64,000 bases of DNA from Vespa crabro (GCF_910589235.1 NC_060960.1:917501-981500), one strand, 5' to 3'; positions 14,651 through 28,747 are shown, counted from the first letter of the stretch. Numbers and translations are program-made. Notes: generated from the letters alone by a model not told the origin.

Positions 14651-17600
14651 ATGGAGTATTTTAAAAGTAGTTTAAAATCTGTTCTGGGTTCTACACCGTC
14701 TGGAAACCAGCCATCGGGTGCTGAGACGGTATACATGATATATATTTATACCGGATAACCTTATGCTTATTTATCAAAGCAATAAATTTTGTTTTTTTTT
14801 TTTTTTTTTTTTAAATAAATTTAATCATTACATTTACAATCAGTATATGTTTGATCTGGTAATATTTTTGTATTATATAAAAAATTGTTTCAATTTTGAC
14901 TACATGTATTCTAACATATAGGTGGAGAAGTTAGTGAACAGACTTTTATCATCTACTTTACTCGATGATAGAAGAGATGCATGTCGTGCTCTTAAAGCTT
15001 TATCGCGCACTTATCGTGTGGAGGTTGGTGCACAAGGAATGGATGCCTTAAGGCAAGTGTTAGAAATGGATAGAACTGATTGTGAAATCATTGGCTTAGC
15101 ATTGGATACTCTTTGTAATATAACAAATCCTGAAACATTTAGTGAGGAAGGTGAGGTAAAATGCAATTTTACTATGGCAAGTTGTTATAGTATTACAAAT
15201 TTTCTATTTATTTTTTTAGTTGACAAACATGGACCAAAAAATAAAATAGGTGAACAGTTCACTGAAATATTCATTAAACAGCCAGATAGTGTCGGATTAG
15301 TTCTAATATTTTTAGAAGAATTTGACTTTAGAGTTAGATGGCCAGCATTAAAATTACTTACACATTTATTAGCTAATAGGCCAAAAGAAATTCAAGAAAT
15401 CATTTTGGTTAGTCCAATGGGAGTTTCAAAACTAATGGATCTTCTTTGTGATAGTAGAGAAGTTATAAGAAATGATGTATGTGTTATTTAAAGATATCTG
15501 TAAATATATTAAATATTTAACATTTATAAATACTTATAGTATATAATTCATACTATAAATAATTTATAAACAATACTATCTGTATTTAGGTATTGTTGTT
15601 ACTGATACAATTAACAAAAGGCAATGCGAACATTCAAAAAATTGTGGCCTTTGAAAATGCATTTGATCGTATTTTTGATGTTATCATGCAAGAAGGTGGA
15701 GCTGAAGGTGGTATAGTTGTGGAAGATTGCTTATTATTGATGTTAAATCTTCTTAGAGGAAACATAAGCAATCAGACCTTTTTCAAAGAAGGTTATTGTA
15801 TATTCTATAATATTTAATGGAACATACAAAAGATTAGAGAATAATTTTTTTATAAAATTATAATAGGTAGTTACATTCAGAGATTAACACCCATGTTCCA
15901 AATGCAAACAGAAATAGATGATAATCTGATAGGTTGGAGTCCACAAAAAGTATCCAATGTTCATTGCATGATACAGGTTGTTCGTGCTTTAGTAGCACCC
16001 AGTTGTCCTGCTCAGGTATTTATAAGTAATATAATGATAGAGATATGGTATTATAAATATAGTGAACTAAATTTTTGGACATATTTAAAGGCGTTAGCTG
16101 CTTGTCAAAAAAATATGAAAGCTTGTGGTTTATTACAAGCTTTATGCAATATACTAATGGCCAGTGGAATACCAGCTGATGTGTTAACAGAAATGATTAA
16201 TGCTGTAGCAGAAGTTATTAGAGGAAACGCTATTAATCAAGAATATTTATCAAGTGTTATGGCACCTAGTGCACCTCCAAGGTAATAATTATATGCGTGA
16301 AAAAAAGTTATTGTTAAAAATTTTTTAATTATTTTATTACAGACCTGCAATTGTTGTTTTATTAATGTCTATGGTAAATGAGAAACAACCATTTCTTCTA
16401 AGGTGCTCTGTATTATATTGCTTCCAATGTTTCCTTTATAAAAATGAAATAGGACAAACTCAATTAATTCAAACTTTATTGCCTCAAGGCAATGAAGCAC
16501 CATCTTTAACAACAGGTTTGTTGAATAACATTATTACTAACTTTTATATTTCATTAAGAGTTCAATACATATTACATTTAATCTAAAACTCTATTTAAAA
16601 TTGAATAATTCGTTAGACAAAAATATTCTTTTCAATATCTTTAGTTCTTAGAAGTATATATTTAGAGATAAAAAATAGTTTCGAAACTTGTTGGTAGGAC
16701 AGTTGCTGTGTGGAGGATTATTTTCTCCAGACCCACTTTCAAATTGGTTTTCTGCAGTGGCATTATCTCATGCACTGATTAATAATAATGTTCAAAAGGA
16801 AGAGCTCTTGAGAGTTCTTCTTGCTACTAATATCGGCAAACCACCAGTTACTTTGATGCAACAGTGCATTTTGTTATTGCAACAAGAAAACAAAACTCAA
16901 TCTAAATTAGGTCTAGTAATGCTACTCTGCAGATGGACTGCTCATTGTCCTGCTGCAGTGAAGGCCTTCTTAAATATTGATTCTTCCGTTACATATTTAA
17001 CAACTCTTTTATCATCGCAAGAAAATAATGATGATTTACAGGAGACTTTATTCCAAAACATGTGTGCTCTTTTAATTGGTTTGTGTGTACATTTTAATGA
17101 CAACAATGTACAAGCATATACAAAGGTATAATGATTTCATGATGTTAGATATATCTAACATTTCATTTATAATATTAAAACATTATTATTTTTAGGAAAA
17201 ATTATGTAATTTAATAGAAAATAGAATTGGCCTAGAAAGATTTCAAGATATTATTGGTGGTATATCAAGACACGAAGTTTATTCTCGGGCATTGAAACAT
17301 CCTCAGCCTGCAGCGAAAAATCCATCAGAACTTTTGCTAGATTATGAATTTTGTAGATTAATAAAAACTTTAGAAGGTATATCACTATTGATTTTATTAT
17401 GATATTAAAGTTTGGAATTTGTATTTAATTAAAATCATTTTTGATTTGTAATAAATTAGGGGCAGTAATAAAGTCAGTATCAGATAGTAGTATACAACAA
17501 AAAAATCAAATGACAGTATTGGCACCAGCTGATTGTACTTTAGTTACACAGTACAAAGATCTCATTAGAGAACAAGATATACAAGTACAAAAATTAAATC

Positions 17601-18291
17601 AAACCGTGGATACGCTCATGAAAGAAAAACAAGAATTAGAAGTATGTATAAATAATAAGTAATACAAACATACACGCACACACATATAGTTGATTTTTAA
17701 TATATTTATAAATTATATTTTTATCATACGTAGTCCCACGTACATGAACTTAGAACTACTGTCAGTTATTTGAAAGATCAAAACTTGGTTCTCCGTGCTG
17801 CACAAACAAATTTATGTGATGGAAAACAAACTATACCCTGTGCAAATAATTCATGTTCTTCGAAAAAAGAACTTGATAGATGTAAAGACATAATGACAGA
17901 GTTGGAAACAAGTTTAGCTAAGCATGCTTTAATAATAGAAGAATATAAACAAAAGGATACAAATAGAAAAGAATCTATCCTTGAGGATAAGTTAAAAGAA
18001 AAAACAGAAGAACTTGAAAAATTAAAGAAAGATCAAGAAGATCTTCTAGAACTTTTAACAGATCAAGATAGTAAAATCTCGATGTATAAAGAGAAGCTTA
18101 TTGCTTTGGGAGAAAAGGTATTAAATTTGTACATACATATATCGTAATTTTTTCTGTATAATTTAAATTGTATAATTATGTATGCTTTATAATATTTATT
18201 TGAAAATTAATTGATAATTTATTTTTAGGTAGAATCAGATGAAAGTTCTGGAGATCTTGATACTGATGACTTACCAGAATCAAGTAATTAA
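14651..18291 (+). CDS. p115: General vesicular transport factor p115 (USO1)
   Basis: Golgin tether that docks ER-derived vesicles at the cis-Golgi under Rab1. Twelve exons: 14651-14728, 14922-15150, 15220-15476, 15590-15791, 15867-16015, 16091-16281, 16343-16515, 16698-17125, 17196-17376, 17460-17641, 17734-18117, 18229-18291; 838 residues, about the length of fly p115 and shorter than the vertebrate protein. The head (about 1-640) is armadillo-like, with TVEKLVNRLLSSTLLDDRRD, DSVGLVLIFLEEFDFRVRWP and LLMLNLLRGNISNQTFFKEG. A heptad-rich coiled coil (about 655-815, KDLIREQDIQVQKLNQTVD) follows, and then an acidic tail ending DLDTDDLPESSN, the family feature that binds GM130/giantin. A run of about 22 T lies in intron 1. 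Confidence 0.95.
14789..14812 (+). repeat. Poly(T) run in p115 intron 1
   Basis: A homopolymer of more than 20 T inside the first intron of p115, a likely length-variable site. No other role is implied. Confidence 0.7.
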
Positions 18292-18648
18292 AGTATTATA
18301 ATTATGGAAACAAATATTTGATAAGATTGTTAATAAGATTATGATTAAACTGTATGTTATCTAAATCTAAATGGTTAACATATTTATTTCATTCAAAACT
18401 GTTATTTTGTCTTATTAATAAAAATTGAATCTTTATCTAAGAATAAAGAACTGCATCATACTTTAGACATAACAAAGGTGATTGTATGGTATACTTTGAA
18501 TTATTTATTTATCATGTTTATTTATTCTTATAGTATCGATGACTACAGATACACATAAATTGGTATCCAGCTTTTAAATAATTTAATCTATAATTATTGT
18601 TTCTCTATTATTACACAACTTTATTTATATACATAATAATGCTATCAT
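18292..18648. other. Convergent 3' region p115 / NDUFS1
   Basis: 357 bases between two stop codons facing each other. AATAAA-type signals occur on the + strand near 18416-18424. No gene seen. Confidence 0.55.
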
Positions 18649-21600
18649 TTATATTTCATTCTGACGCTGTTTTATAACTGCTTGAACGCATTTAGCCATA
18701 GTTGGAGAAGCACGTGACACAGCATCAGTCATGAAAAATTGATCCAATGATTTTTGTTTTATATTTATTGGATCTGGTAAGAATGAACCTTTTGTTTCCT
18801 GCATTAACATTAAAATGAAAATATTATTTATATATTATTTAACAAATATTTAGTAAACATACATTCATACACACCTTGGATAATTCCAATGCTTCTGCAA
18901 AGAAATTAGCTGGTTCCAAATCACCATATCTGACTAAATGCGGTGAAACTTCCTCTAATCTTAATCGTACATCATTTAAGTCATCATAAGGTAAAGTCAT
19001 ATCACATATCTGTACAAAAGAAACAAACATTTAAATGTTTTATATTAAATTAAGAATAATAAATATAAAATCACTTATAGTATTAATATTTAAAAAATAG
19101 AAATTATATCTGCAAATACATAATTACCTCAGAAAGAGCACGAATAATTTTCCAATCTGAACGTGCCATACCAGGAGGTGTAATAGCTGCACAAGTTTGT
19201 TGTGCACGTCCTTCCGTGTTAACATAACTAGCATTTTTTTCAGTATATGCTGCACCAGCTAACACAACATCTGCGATAGTAGCTCCTTGATCACCATGAC
19301 TACCTATATTTGTAATATCCTATATTAGTAATATATTTTTGTATAAGTTTAATGCTATTAATTGATATTAAGTTGGTTATACCTATATAAATAATGAATG
19401 TATTAGGAAAATTTTCCTTTGTAATGTTTGCATCATCTGCTCCTAAAAGGAATAATACTTTTGGTTGTTCTTGTTTAATTTTTTCTACAGTTGAATTATA
19501 ACCAATATCTAATGCTGCTACTTGTGATGCATTTGTATGAAGCAGATTCAATACTTTCCATTCTCCGCTGATCTTAAATAAAAAAAAAAAATTATGATGT
19601 TATAATTTACTTTTGCTATAAGGGTATAATTTTATGATTCATTAAGGAATTATTACTTTCGAAGTACTTTCCAAAGCTTTGGCTAGAGCTTGTGTTTCAG
19701 CAAGAATATTAGCTCCATCTTTTCGAGTTAACTGCTCTGCACCTAAGATAATGAGTGGCTTTTTAGCATTCTTTAGAGTTGAGCAAAATGGATGAGTACC
19801 ACTCTTTAATTGAGTTATTATATCTAATGAATCACCTAAATGCTGAAATATATTTTGTACTTTATAAAACAAATATTCATACACAAATAGTATATTTTAA
19901 TTTTTGAATACCTCATGATCATATGTTAGGTCTACATCAGGACCTATCAAAGCAATAATTTGTTCACCATGAATATATCCCTTTCTAAGACGAGTATTCA
20001 CTAGTGGTGCTTCATATCTTGGATTTGTACCAATTAATACAACAACATCTGCATCTTCGACTTTGGCTATAGTATTGTTCAAAAGATAATTGCTTCTTAA
20101 ATCAATACCAGCACCATCTTTTGGAAAACTCTGTTCTGTTGCTAGAGATTCACTTCCTATTTTATTTATAAAATCTTTCAAAGTTACAAGAGCTTCTGCA
20201 TCTGCAAGTTTGCCAGCAATTGCAGCACATTTATTTGATGCGCAACATATTTCCTTTGCAGCTAAAAGAAATAAGAGATACTTCGTTAATCAAACTATAA
20301 AATGAATTTTGTAGAACATAGCAAGTTTAATAATTACCTGCAATAAGTGCATCTTCCCAGCTAACATTTTCTAGTTTACCATTAATTTTTATCATAGGTG
20401 TTATAAGCCTTTGACATTTTAAGCCATCACAAGCAAAGCGAGACTTGTCAGACAACCATTCTTCATTTATTTCCTATAAAAGTAACATAAGATATTTCAA
20501 AAATACAACTCTCTTATATTTATCAGACATAGAAATGTATGAAACTATATATACCTCATTTACTCTTGGTAGAATCCTTAAAACTTCTCCAGTTCTATGA
20601 GAAATAACTATATTACTACCAACTGCATCGTGGACATCAATACTATCTGTACGGCGTGTTTCCCAAGGACGAGCAACAAAAGCATATGGTTTACTTGTTA
20701 GAGCTCCAACAGGGCACAAATCAATGATGTTACCAGATAGTTCTGATAAAAACATCTTCTCAACATATGTTCCTACCTGTATTGCAATTGACATAATGTT
20801 TTTCTATTCTTCAATATTAATGATATTGTAAATTATATTTTTTGGAGTTATACATTCTAATGCAAACCTCCATAGCATTTCCACGACCTGTTGTTCCTAA
20901 ATCATCAATGCCAGCAACTTCAGAAGCAAATCTAATGCATCTTGTACAATGAATACATCTGGTCATTACTGTTTTAACCAGAGGACCCATATTTTTATCT
21001 TGTACTGCTCTCTTCCCAGTGAAATTAATATCAATGAATCTGCTTCTATCACCACCAAAAGCCATGCTTTGATCTTGCAAATCACATTCGCCACCCTGAT
21101 CACAAATTGGACAATCCAAAGGATGATTCACCAATAAGAATTCCATGACACCTTCTCGTGCTTTTCGAGTTAAGTCAGAATTAGTTTTTACTCGCCATCC
21201 TTTCATTACAGGCATGGCACAAGCTGCGACTGGCTAAATAAAATATAAAATTAATTAAATTCTTTTCCTTTACATGCAACATTTTATATAAATGTATATA
21301 AAATATTGGCTTACTTTTACTTGTTTCTCTATCTCAACTAAACACATTCTACAATTTCCAGCTACAGCAAGACGCTCATGATAACAAAATCTTGGAATTT
21401 CTACTCCAACAGTTGCAGCAGCCTGTAAATTTAATTATAATTTATTGTTGTAATTTATATAACACCTGATAAAACGAATCACAAACAAAATACAGAAATC
21501 TACCTGTAGGACTGTTGTTCCTGGTGGAACTTGAACAGGTTTATCATCTATGAAAAGCTCTACGAGTTCTTGCTGTAATTTTGGAGATGTATGAATCCCC

Positions 21601-21650
21601 AATCTACCACATGAGAGGCTAGAAGCTCTCATTACTGAATGTCTCAACAT
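18649..21650 (-). CDS. ND-75: NADH:ubiquinone oxidoreductase 75 kDa subunit (complex I), mitochondrial
   Basis: Largest core subunit of complex I, carrying electrons along iron-sulfur clusters toward ubiquinone (human NDUFS1). Eleven exons in order of translation: 21504-21650, 21315-21422, 20868-21233, 20555-20776, 20338-20473, 19912-20261, 19657-19842, 19383-19572, 19128-19303, 18875-19009, 18649-18798; 721 residues, close to the usual 727. A basic presequence comes first. [2Fe-2S] ligands are Cys62, Cys73, Cys76 and Cys90. One [4Fe-4S] centre uses His122, Cys126, Cys129 and Cys135 (HPLDCPICDQGGEC); the other starts at Cys178, Cys181 and Cys184 (TRCIHCTRC) and ends with the Cys of DLCPVGALTS. 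The molybdopterin-oxidoreductase-like half follows (KSRFACDGLKCQR, VVLIGTNPRYEAPLVNTR). Four extra residues precede GKRAVQDK compared with human. Confidence 0.95.
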
Positions 21651-22652
21651 TTTGCTTGAATTACCTAAGTTATTTAAATTTTGTTACATAATATAAATAA
21701 AGATTATATTTTATGTAAGTAGAAGCTTGTAAAATAACTCAAATAAAAGAAACATAGAAACTAAATTAGAAGTATTAACCTATTATATACCTACTATAAA
21801 GGAAAAAAGTGCAATACTAAATATATAAAAGTTATGGTAATGTCATTTTACGAACTTCTTACCAACACTTATACTAAGATATCATTGCTTTACCCAACTT
21901 CCTCAATCTTTAGTCGCGGATGTTCAAGATATTACTTGACCCGTTTTAACTCTTGTCAAATCACAATTGTGCACAATGCACAGTGCCAAATGGTGCCAAG
22001 TTAACTGCGAATCAATGAATACATCTAATCAATATTGCAACTATGATAATAAATTGATATTCTTGAATAATAAAATTGAATGTTTAAATAAAATTTATTC
22101 TTTTATATAAACTAATTCTATTAATAATTAATTAATAACACAAAATATTGTCTAAATTCGTAAAGTGAAATGCAATTCAATTGGAAATTTTAAAAGGTCA
22201 TTAAAAGTAATAATATTTCATATATTATTTAAAAGAACAAATGTTAACAAAACAAAAACAGAATTATGCTAATTTAATGAATTCTATTGATAATTTTTGA
22301 AATGTCAGTAATTATAGTAGTGCATCATAGTTTCTATAAAATGTTACCATGATATATTTACATTTCACGTCATCCCGATTGGCTCTATGTAGAAATGTCC
22401 ACCAATTATAGCTACGAATAAAAAGTAAAGTACGCATGAGATTTCATAATAATAACATGATGATTGCGTCGGTTATTCGAAATTTGCTTTTTGAAACGTT
22501 GCCATATAGTATGTAACTTTATAAAGTACACGGTTTAGTCGGTTTTTAAAGTGTATATAAAAACATTTAAAATATGTATGCAAATGAATTATAATTAAAA
22601 ATTAAAGTTATATCATTTATGTGCAAAATTTTGATAGTGACTATAATAAAAC
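21651..22652. promoter_or_regulatory. Divergent promoter region NDUFS1 / NOM1
   Basis: One kilobase between two start codons that point away from each other. It is A/T-rich with a slightly more G/C-rich patch at about 21880-22010. No coding region and no clear TATA box seen. Confidence 0.45.
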
Positions 22653-25600
22653 ATGGTTTCTGTAAAACGAAAAAACTCAATATTTAAGAACACAAATAGC
22701 AAAAAGAACAAACCATGTGAGAAAACACGTAAACAAATACGTAAAGAGAAAAGACAGGAAAAAAAAGCAAAAAAGGCAATGTTTTATCAAAATAGAAAAC
22801 AAGTTCTTGGTAGGTTTGTTTTAAATCCTGATAGGATGAAAGAGAACGTAACAAAATCACAAGAAAGTTATAATGAATTACAAAATAATAGCAAGCATAA
22901 TGTCAATGAGAAATTCAAGAACCAAAAGAAGAAAAGAAAGAGAGATATAAAATCGAATTTAACTATTGATAATGAGAATGAAGATAAGATGATAAAACAA
23001 TTAGAAAAACGACTAAAGTTAAATAAACGGAAAAGCAATACAATTCCTAAATCTTTTGTTAACGATGGTTTAGATTGTATCCTTTGTTAAAATTATTGTT
23101 TTTGATATATATGATTTTTTACAGGATATAATAATTATGTATCTAATATTCCTTAACATTGTTATAGATCTTTTAGATTTTTGTGATAATGAAAATAGAA
23201 AACAGGTAGTCGAAATGGAAGAGCAGTTATTGAAAGGTGAAGGAGACAAAGATCTTGAAGAAGATATTGCAATGTTTTTGGAAAATGATGATACAAAATA
23301 TACTAAAAATCATGATACAAATGATTGGTCCAATGATGAGCAGCATGGTATAAATAGAAATTTTTTATCATTATTTTGATCTATTTGAAGTTATAGAAGA
23401 AAGTAAATATTCGTAATTATTCTTTATAGAAACTCAAATAATGTTAAATAAAAACAAATTCAAGAAAAAAAAGCAGAATGAAATGATAGATTCAATAAAA
23501 GAAAGTGATGAGGAAGATGAAACAAATCTGTTATCAGATAAAAGTATAAATGATATTGAAACAGATATTTCACAGGAGTCTTCTGACAGTGACAATCTAT
23601 GGGAAGATATTTATGGTCGAACGAGAGATAAAAAAGGTAATATTGTAAACAATATATCATCTGTAATACAAAGGAAACCATTAGAAGCTATGCAGGATAA
23701 TGATGAAAAACGATGTAGACTGAAGAAACAACTGAAAGGTCTTTTAAATAAATTAGCAGAAAGTAACATGCATATTATAGCCAATCAGGTAAATAAACAG
23801 TAAATTTCATTATGATTTTTTAATCTTTAGTGGCTATTGTGATTGATTATTTAGAATATTATTAACATTGATGATATCAAATATTTCAGGTGGATGAGTT
23901 GTATATGTGTAATAGTCGTAATGATATGAACACTATTTTATCAGAATTAATAATACAAGCCTTGATTTCGCCAGTATTAACTCCAGATCGTTTAATTTGT
24001 GAGCATATGATGTTAATTACAATTTTACATGCAAATGTAGGGACTGAAGTAGGTGCTCATTTCTTGTTAACATTTAGTAAAAAGTTTGATGAAATGTTAA
24101 AAGCACAGCACACTGTAGAAGACAAACAATTGGATAACTTAGTTTTATTATTATCGCATTTATATAATTTTAAGGTAAGATAAGTACAAATATATCTTAT
24201 TTTGAATTTAATAAAATATTTTATTTGAATATATTCAATACAGGTTTATAACCATCAACTTCTTTATCAAATATTAGACAAACTTTCCTCTAAATTTGAG
24301 GAAAAAGAAATTGAGTTGATATTACTTATTTTGAAAACTGCAGGTTTTCCATTAAGAAAGGATGATCCACTTGCATTAAAAGAACTTATATTAAATTTGC
24401 AAAAAGTAGCAAGTAATATTAAATCTGACAAGTTAGTTTCATTTTAGGTTTTTTAATTTTTAAGAATTTTATTTAAATATTATTGTATTTTTATAGTTCA
24501 CGAGTGAAATTTATGTTAGACGTTTTAATGGCGATAAAAAATAATAATGTAAGCAAGATACCTCAATATGATCCATCTCATACAGAGCATTTAAAAAAGC
24601 TTATGAAGAGTTTCATACACAAGGGTAAAAATATAGTGAAGTTAAATATTTCTTTGGAAGATTTATTAAAAGGTAATTTTTTAATTATTTATTTTATATC
24701 GAGTTATGATTAAATTATAAAGTAAATTGTAAAATACTTATTAAAATTTTTATATATTTAGCTGATGAAAGAGGAAAGTGGTGGATAATAGGATGTGCAT
24801 GGTCTGGTAATAGAAATTTGGATAAAGGAAAAAAGATTATGGAAGAAAACAAAGCAATGTTCAGTCAAAATATTCTTGATTTAGCACGAAAACAAAGAAT
24901 GAATACGGATATTAGAAGAAATATTTTTTGTATTTTAATGACAGCAGAAGATTACTTAGATGCCTTTGAAAAACTTTCTCATCTTGGTTTAACAGATCAA
25001 CAAGAAAGAGAAATAATATATGTTTTAATGGACTGTTGTCTGCAAGAAAAGAAATTTAATCCTTATTATGCTGTATTAGCAGAAAGATTCTGTGTTTGTG
25101 ACAGGAAATATCAGGTATATATAAAATAAGCATAAAAAGTTTAGTTTATACAAGTTAAAAATACATGTATTTATTGTTATTAATATTATGTTTTAGTTGA
25201 CCATACAGTATATGTTGTGGGACAAATTTAAAATATTAGATAATTACGATGTAAGACAGTTAGCAAACTTAGCCAAGTTTTTAACTCACTTATTTATTCA
25301 GAGATCTTTATCTATTTCAATTTTAAAGGTAATGCTGAATATTTGAGTATCGGCATTTATATTTAATACATACTTATATTAAAATAATAAATATTTTTAT
25401 AGATTTTGAATTTTGCTGAATTGAACAAACAAACGATGAAACTTGTGAGGCAGATTATGATAGGTATTTTTCTTTGCAAGAATGAAGAAGACTGTCTACA
25501 AGTATTTGAAAGGATATCTTTATCTCCTTTATTACAAACTTTTAGAGAAAGTCTTAGACTCTTTATAAATCATTTCCTTATTCGTAATATTGAATCGTGT

Positions 25601-25693
25601 AAAGTAATGGAACTAGAAGGTGCACTTATAAAACAACGAGCTTATCAAGTTGAAAAACTATTGCTTAATCGCGAATGTAAAATATTATTTTAA
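22653..25693 (+). CDS. NOM1: Nucleolar MIF4G domain-containing protein 1
   Basis: Nucleolar protein of the Sgd1/NOM1 family, needed for small-subunit ribosome maturation. Nine exons: 22653-23076, 23168-23347, 23430-23788, 23890-24174, 24244-24431, 24497-24672, 24762-25114, 25197-25328, 25403-25693; 795 residues. The first 280 are a highly charged Lys/Glu/Asp tail with nuclear-localisation-like runs (KTRKQIRKEKRQEKKAKK, then NQKKKRKRD) and an acidic segment (EEDETNLLSD). The MIF4G domain begins near residue 290 (EAMQDNDEKRCRLKKQLKGL) and runs to about 505. An MA3 domain follows at about 585-700 (RRNIFCILMTAEDYLDAFEKL; LTDQQEREIIYVLMDCC). This order matches family members of 800-860 residues. 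Only 164 bases separate its stop from that of the lysozyme gene. Confidence 0.93.
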
Positions 25694-25857
25694 GGATTTT
25701 TATAAATAATCATAATAATTAGTGTATATGTAAATAATTAAAATTGTTATAAAAATAATAAGTCCGAATTTTACATCCTAAAACGTTTATCGTTATCCTT
25801 AACATTACATGTAAAATAATATCAGTTTATCATTTTTGTATCAATTTGTATAAAATA

Positions 25858-28602
25858 TTAACCGAACGTTTGCATGCAAAGCTTGTAAATATTTTCGTAT
25901 TTACTATTCAATGGAGTCGTGCAAGCGTTTCTACCATTACGGTGTATACGAATAAAATCGTCGCAATTAATAACACCGTCACCATTGCAATCCTATAAAA
26001 TATAACAAAAAATAAAAATTTGTAATATATCATTTCTGAATATAAAAATAAATATAAAAATTTATTCGTAGTACTTACTCGAGCAAACTTGTTCATATAA
26101 CCTTCTACTGTGCGTCCAGCGCAAAATGCATCGTTAACGCAATTTGCATATGCTGTACATAAAAAGAAGTTATACATAAGACGATAATAATACAAATTGA
26201 AATATATGTGTTTATATACGTATATGAAATATGTATTATAAAATATTTACTGACCGCCTTCATTAGTATTCGCTTCGTTGTTTAGAGTTGGTTTACCGGC
26301 GTCAGCCCAATAAGCCCAAGTTATGCGGAAAGGGCCGCATACATCACCATTGCAACCGAGCGTCGTGTTGCATCCTGATGCAGCTTCACAAATGCATCCT
26401 AAACATATCTTGGAAACTGATGATGTATTTTGTGCTAAAAAAAAAAACCACGCATAAATATTTGCATTCTAAAGAGATTCCTTTTTGTCTTTATTATAGG
26501 TTGACCCAAGACTTAAAATATTATTTGAATAATATTTTTATTCAGATAAAAATATATTTTAAGTGCATTGCAAAAGTGATATTGAACTTCAATAACAAAA
26601 AATAAGCGAATCGTTTGCATCCAGTTTTTCCACTAATTATAAAAATACGATAGGAACATGAGAAGTGGTTCAATAAAATCCAAAGACTGAATCTGGTTAA
26701 ACTGGTTTTTATCTTCCCAAAGTTATCACCTCGTATCGTTTCTGAAAATTCTACGTCTGGTACATTCTTGTTTTCTAATCTCCGAACCGGTAGGAACATT
26801 GAATTTTTTTTCACTTCGAAAAAATTTGAATTCCATTAAGAATCCTCATCGGAGAAGGAATTATTTTATATAGAGATGTACATGAGTCTATAAAAAAAAG
26901 AAAGCGGATCTGGTAAGACGAGGACTTTGATAGTCAAGACAAGTTGAAGATCGTATCGCATCTTCGAAAATAAATAATTTCAGCAAAAATAAAAATAGAA
27001 TCGAAGGATTGATGATCGATCGTAGTTCATTAAACTTTTACGAGGCTTCAAAAATATTTCTTAATGTATTTTGATACAAAATCACACAATTGACCATGAT
27101 GTTATTAATTATCATGAAATCATTCAAGTTTTTCAGGTTATTTTTTTTAAATAGATACAACTTTTTGATCATCCTACAAATTTTGATACGTATTGTAAAA
27201 ATTATAATAAAAATTTATGATCATGACATCACAAGACATCTATTTTTAAAAAAGTAGAAATGGGAGAGGGACCTATAGACACTCAAATGTGATCCTTACA
27301 TATCCTGATTGTACGAAAACTAATGAATTATGATAATGTAAAGTCGCACCAATGACATACGTGTAGGTGCATGTATGACAAAGAAGAAACGTGTGACAAA
27401 TCATCTGACATCTCTATGTAGGTATATATGTGTGTATATGTAGTATGTAAATCATATACACGCGTTGCTCTCTTCGTCCTTGTCTTCTCCCCGATTCACC
27501 ATACTTTCGTTCACTATGACCAATTTCGTGTATGACGTCGAGGTACCGGCAAGGTGGAAAAAAAAAGCGAGAAGTATATTGTACAGTATGATTACGTCAC
27601 TATATCTACGGTGATTTTTATTATGGATTATTTTATTTTATCTTTTGTGCCAGAAACACTTTATATTATTATACCATCGTACAAATATTAATTATGAATA
27701 GATCTATATAAATTTATGATTATTATTATCGATAATCATTAATCTATATTATTACTTTTAACCAAATATTTCAATAGAAAACAAAAAAAATATTAATCAA
27801 CGAAAAAGGTAGATTTCTATTGAAATGGTGAAAATATAATGGTAAATTTATTAAAAAGATTATCAGTGACTACTGTGATCTCTATTATTACTTTTAATAT
27901 ATATATATGTCGTTGAATACTTACAAAAGTAAATAAAAAAAAGATTTATCTACAAAAGGGATAAATTTTTTCAGAAAGATATACCATATATAATTTTATA
28001 TCCGGTACACACTTATATATGTGCTACATGTTAGTATTAAACATTCAAGGTTAAAGCAAAACCGCATGTTTTAAAACTGACGTTGACACCAAGCGATTCC
28101 TTATAAAACGTGATAGGATTCGCATATTTAACTAGCATCACATTGGATTTTTCCATCATTGATAAAACAGTTATTTAATGAGGTTAAATATTCCTTGGAA
28201 AATATTGACATCTGTATTATATGAAAAATATATTTATATTTTTATAAATATTCAGTTAAGTATTCAGTTAAATTATTCAGTTAAGAAATACTTGGCCTGA
28301 TTTAAAAACGACAGTTACGTGATATCGAACCGGAAGTAGAACATTTAAGTACAATACAAGGTTTAAATACTGCAAAAATATTTATATACTAATCATTAAA
28401 AATTATTTTTTAATAATTAACTCGATGAAGAGTCAATTAATGATTAATGAATTAAGTCAGCATAAAAAGTTTTAGTAAATTGAACTCTTCTAATTTTTTA
28501 AAACTGTATAATAGATTTATTAAAGGAAGACTTACCATAAATGCCGGCGAATGTAAGAAAACACGTGAGAATTCCAACGATTTGGTAAAATTGTTTAGAC
28601 AT
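25858..28602 (-). CDS. i-type (invertebrate) lysozyme, destabilase family, secreted
   Basis: Four exons in order of translation: 28536-28602, 26255-26434, 26079-26152, 25858-25992; 151 residues. A signal peptide (about 1-22, core ILTCFLTFAG) is split from the mature chain by a 2.1-kb first intron. The mature part has the i-type Cys pattern: CLGCICEAASGC, LGCNGDVCGPF, ANCVNDAFC, then DCNGDGVINCDDF, an EF-hand-like loop typical of the family. The third donor-side splice uses GTCAGT. By comparison with the bivalve enzyme, as I recall it, the catalytic Glu position is Ala41 here, while the catalytic Asp position (Asp53) is kept. Muramidase activity is therefore doubtful; non-enzymatic or isopeptidase-type roles are known or proposed in the family. 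A TATA box and a possible kappaB site lie upstream, fitting an inducible gene. Confidence 0.9.
26435..28535. other. Large first intron of the lysozyme gene
   Basis: 2.1 kb of A/T-rich sequence between the signal-peptide exon and the second exon. I looked for nested genes on both strands and see none; the longer frames (for example 26542-26814, minus) have no recognisable domain and no splice or start context. Confidence 0.6.
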
Positions 28603-28747
28603 TTTGTTATTTAAATGATGATATGAATTATTAAATAGGATAGAGTAATCTCAATATAATACACGACTATAGTTCGTTTTCTGCTCTTAGGAATATCTTT
28701 ACTCCTTAGAATGCAGATACGATATCCACTCTCCGAGCGAATAAACA

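Noticed and set aside
20090..20305. Open frames antisense to exons of NDUFS1 and other genes (also 20949-21137, 41444-41692, 41682-41906)
   Set aside because: They are shadows of strongly conserved coding exons on the other strand.
26542..26814. 90-codon frame on the minus strand in the lysozyme intron
   Set aside because: Low-complexity A/T-rich residues, no recognisable domain; the interval is simply intron.
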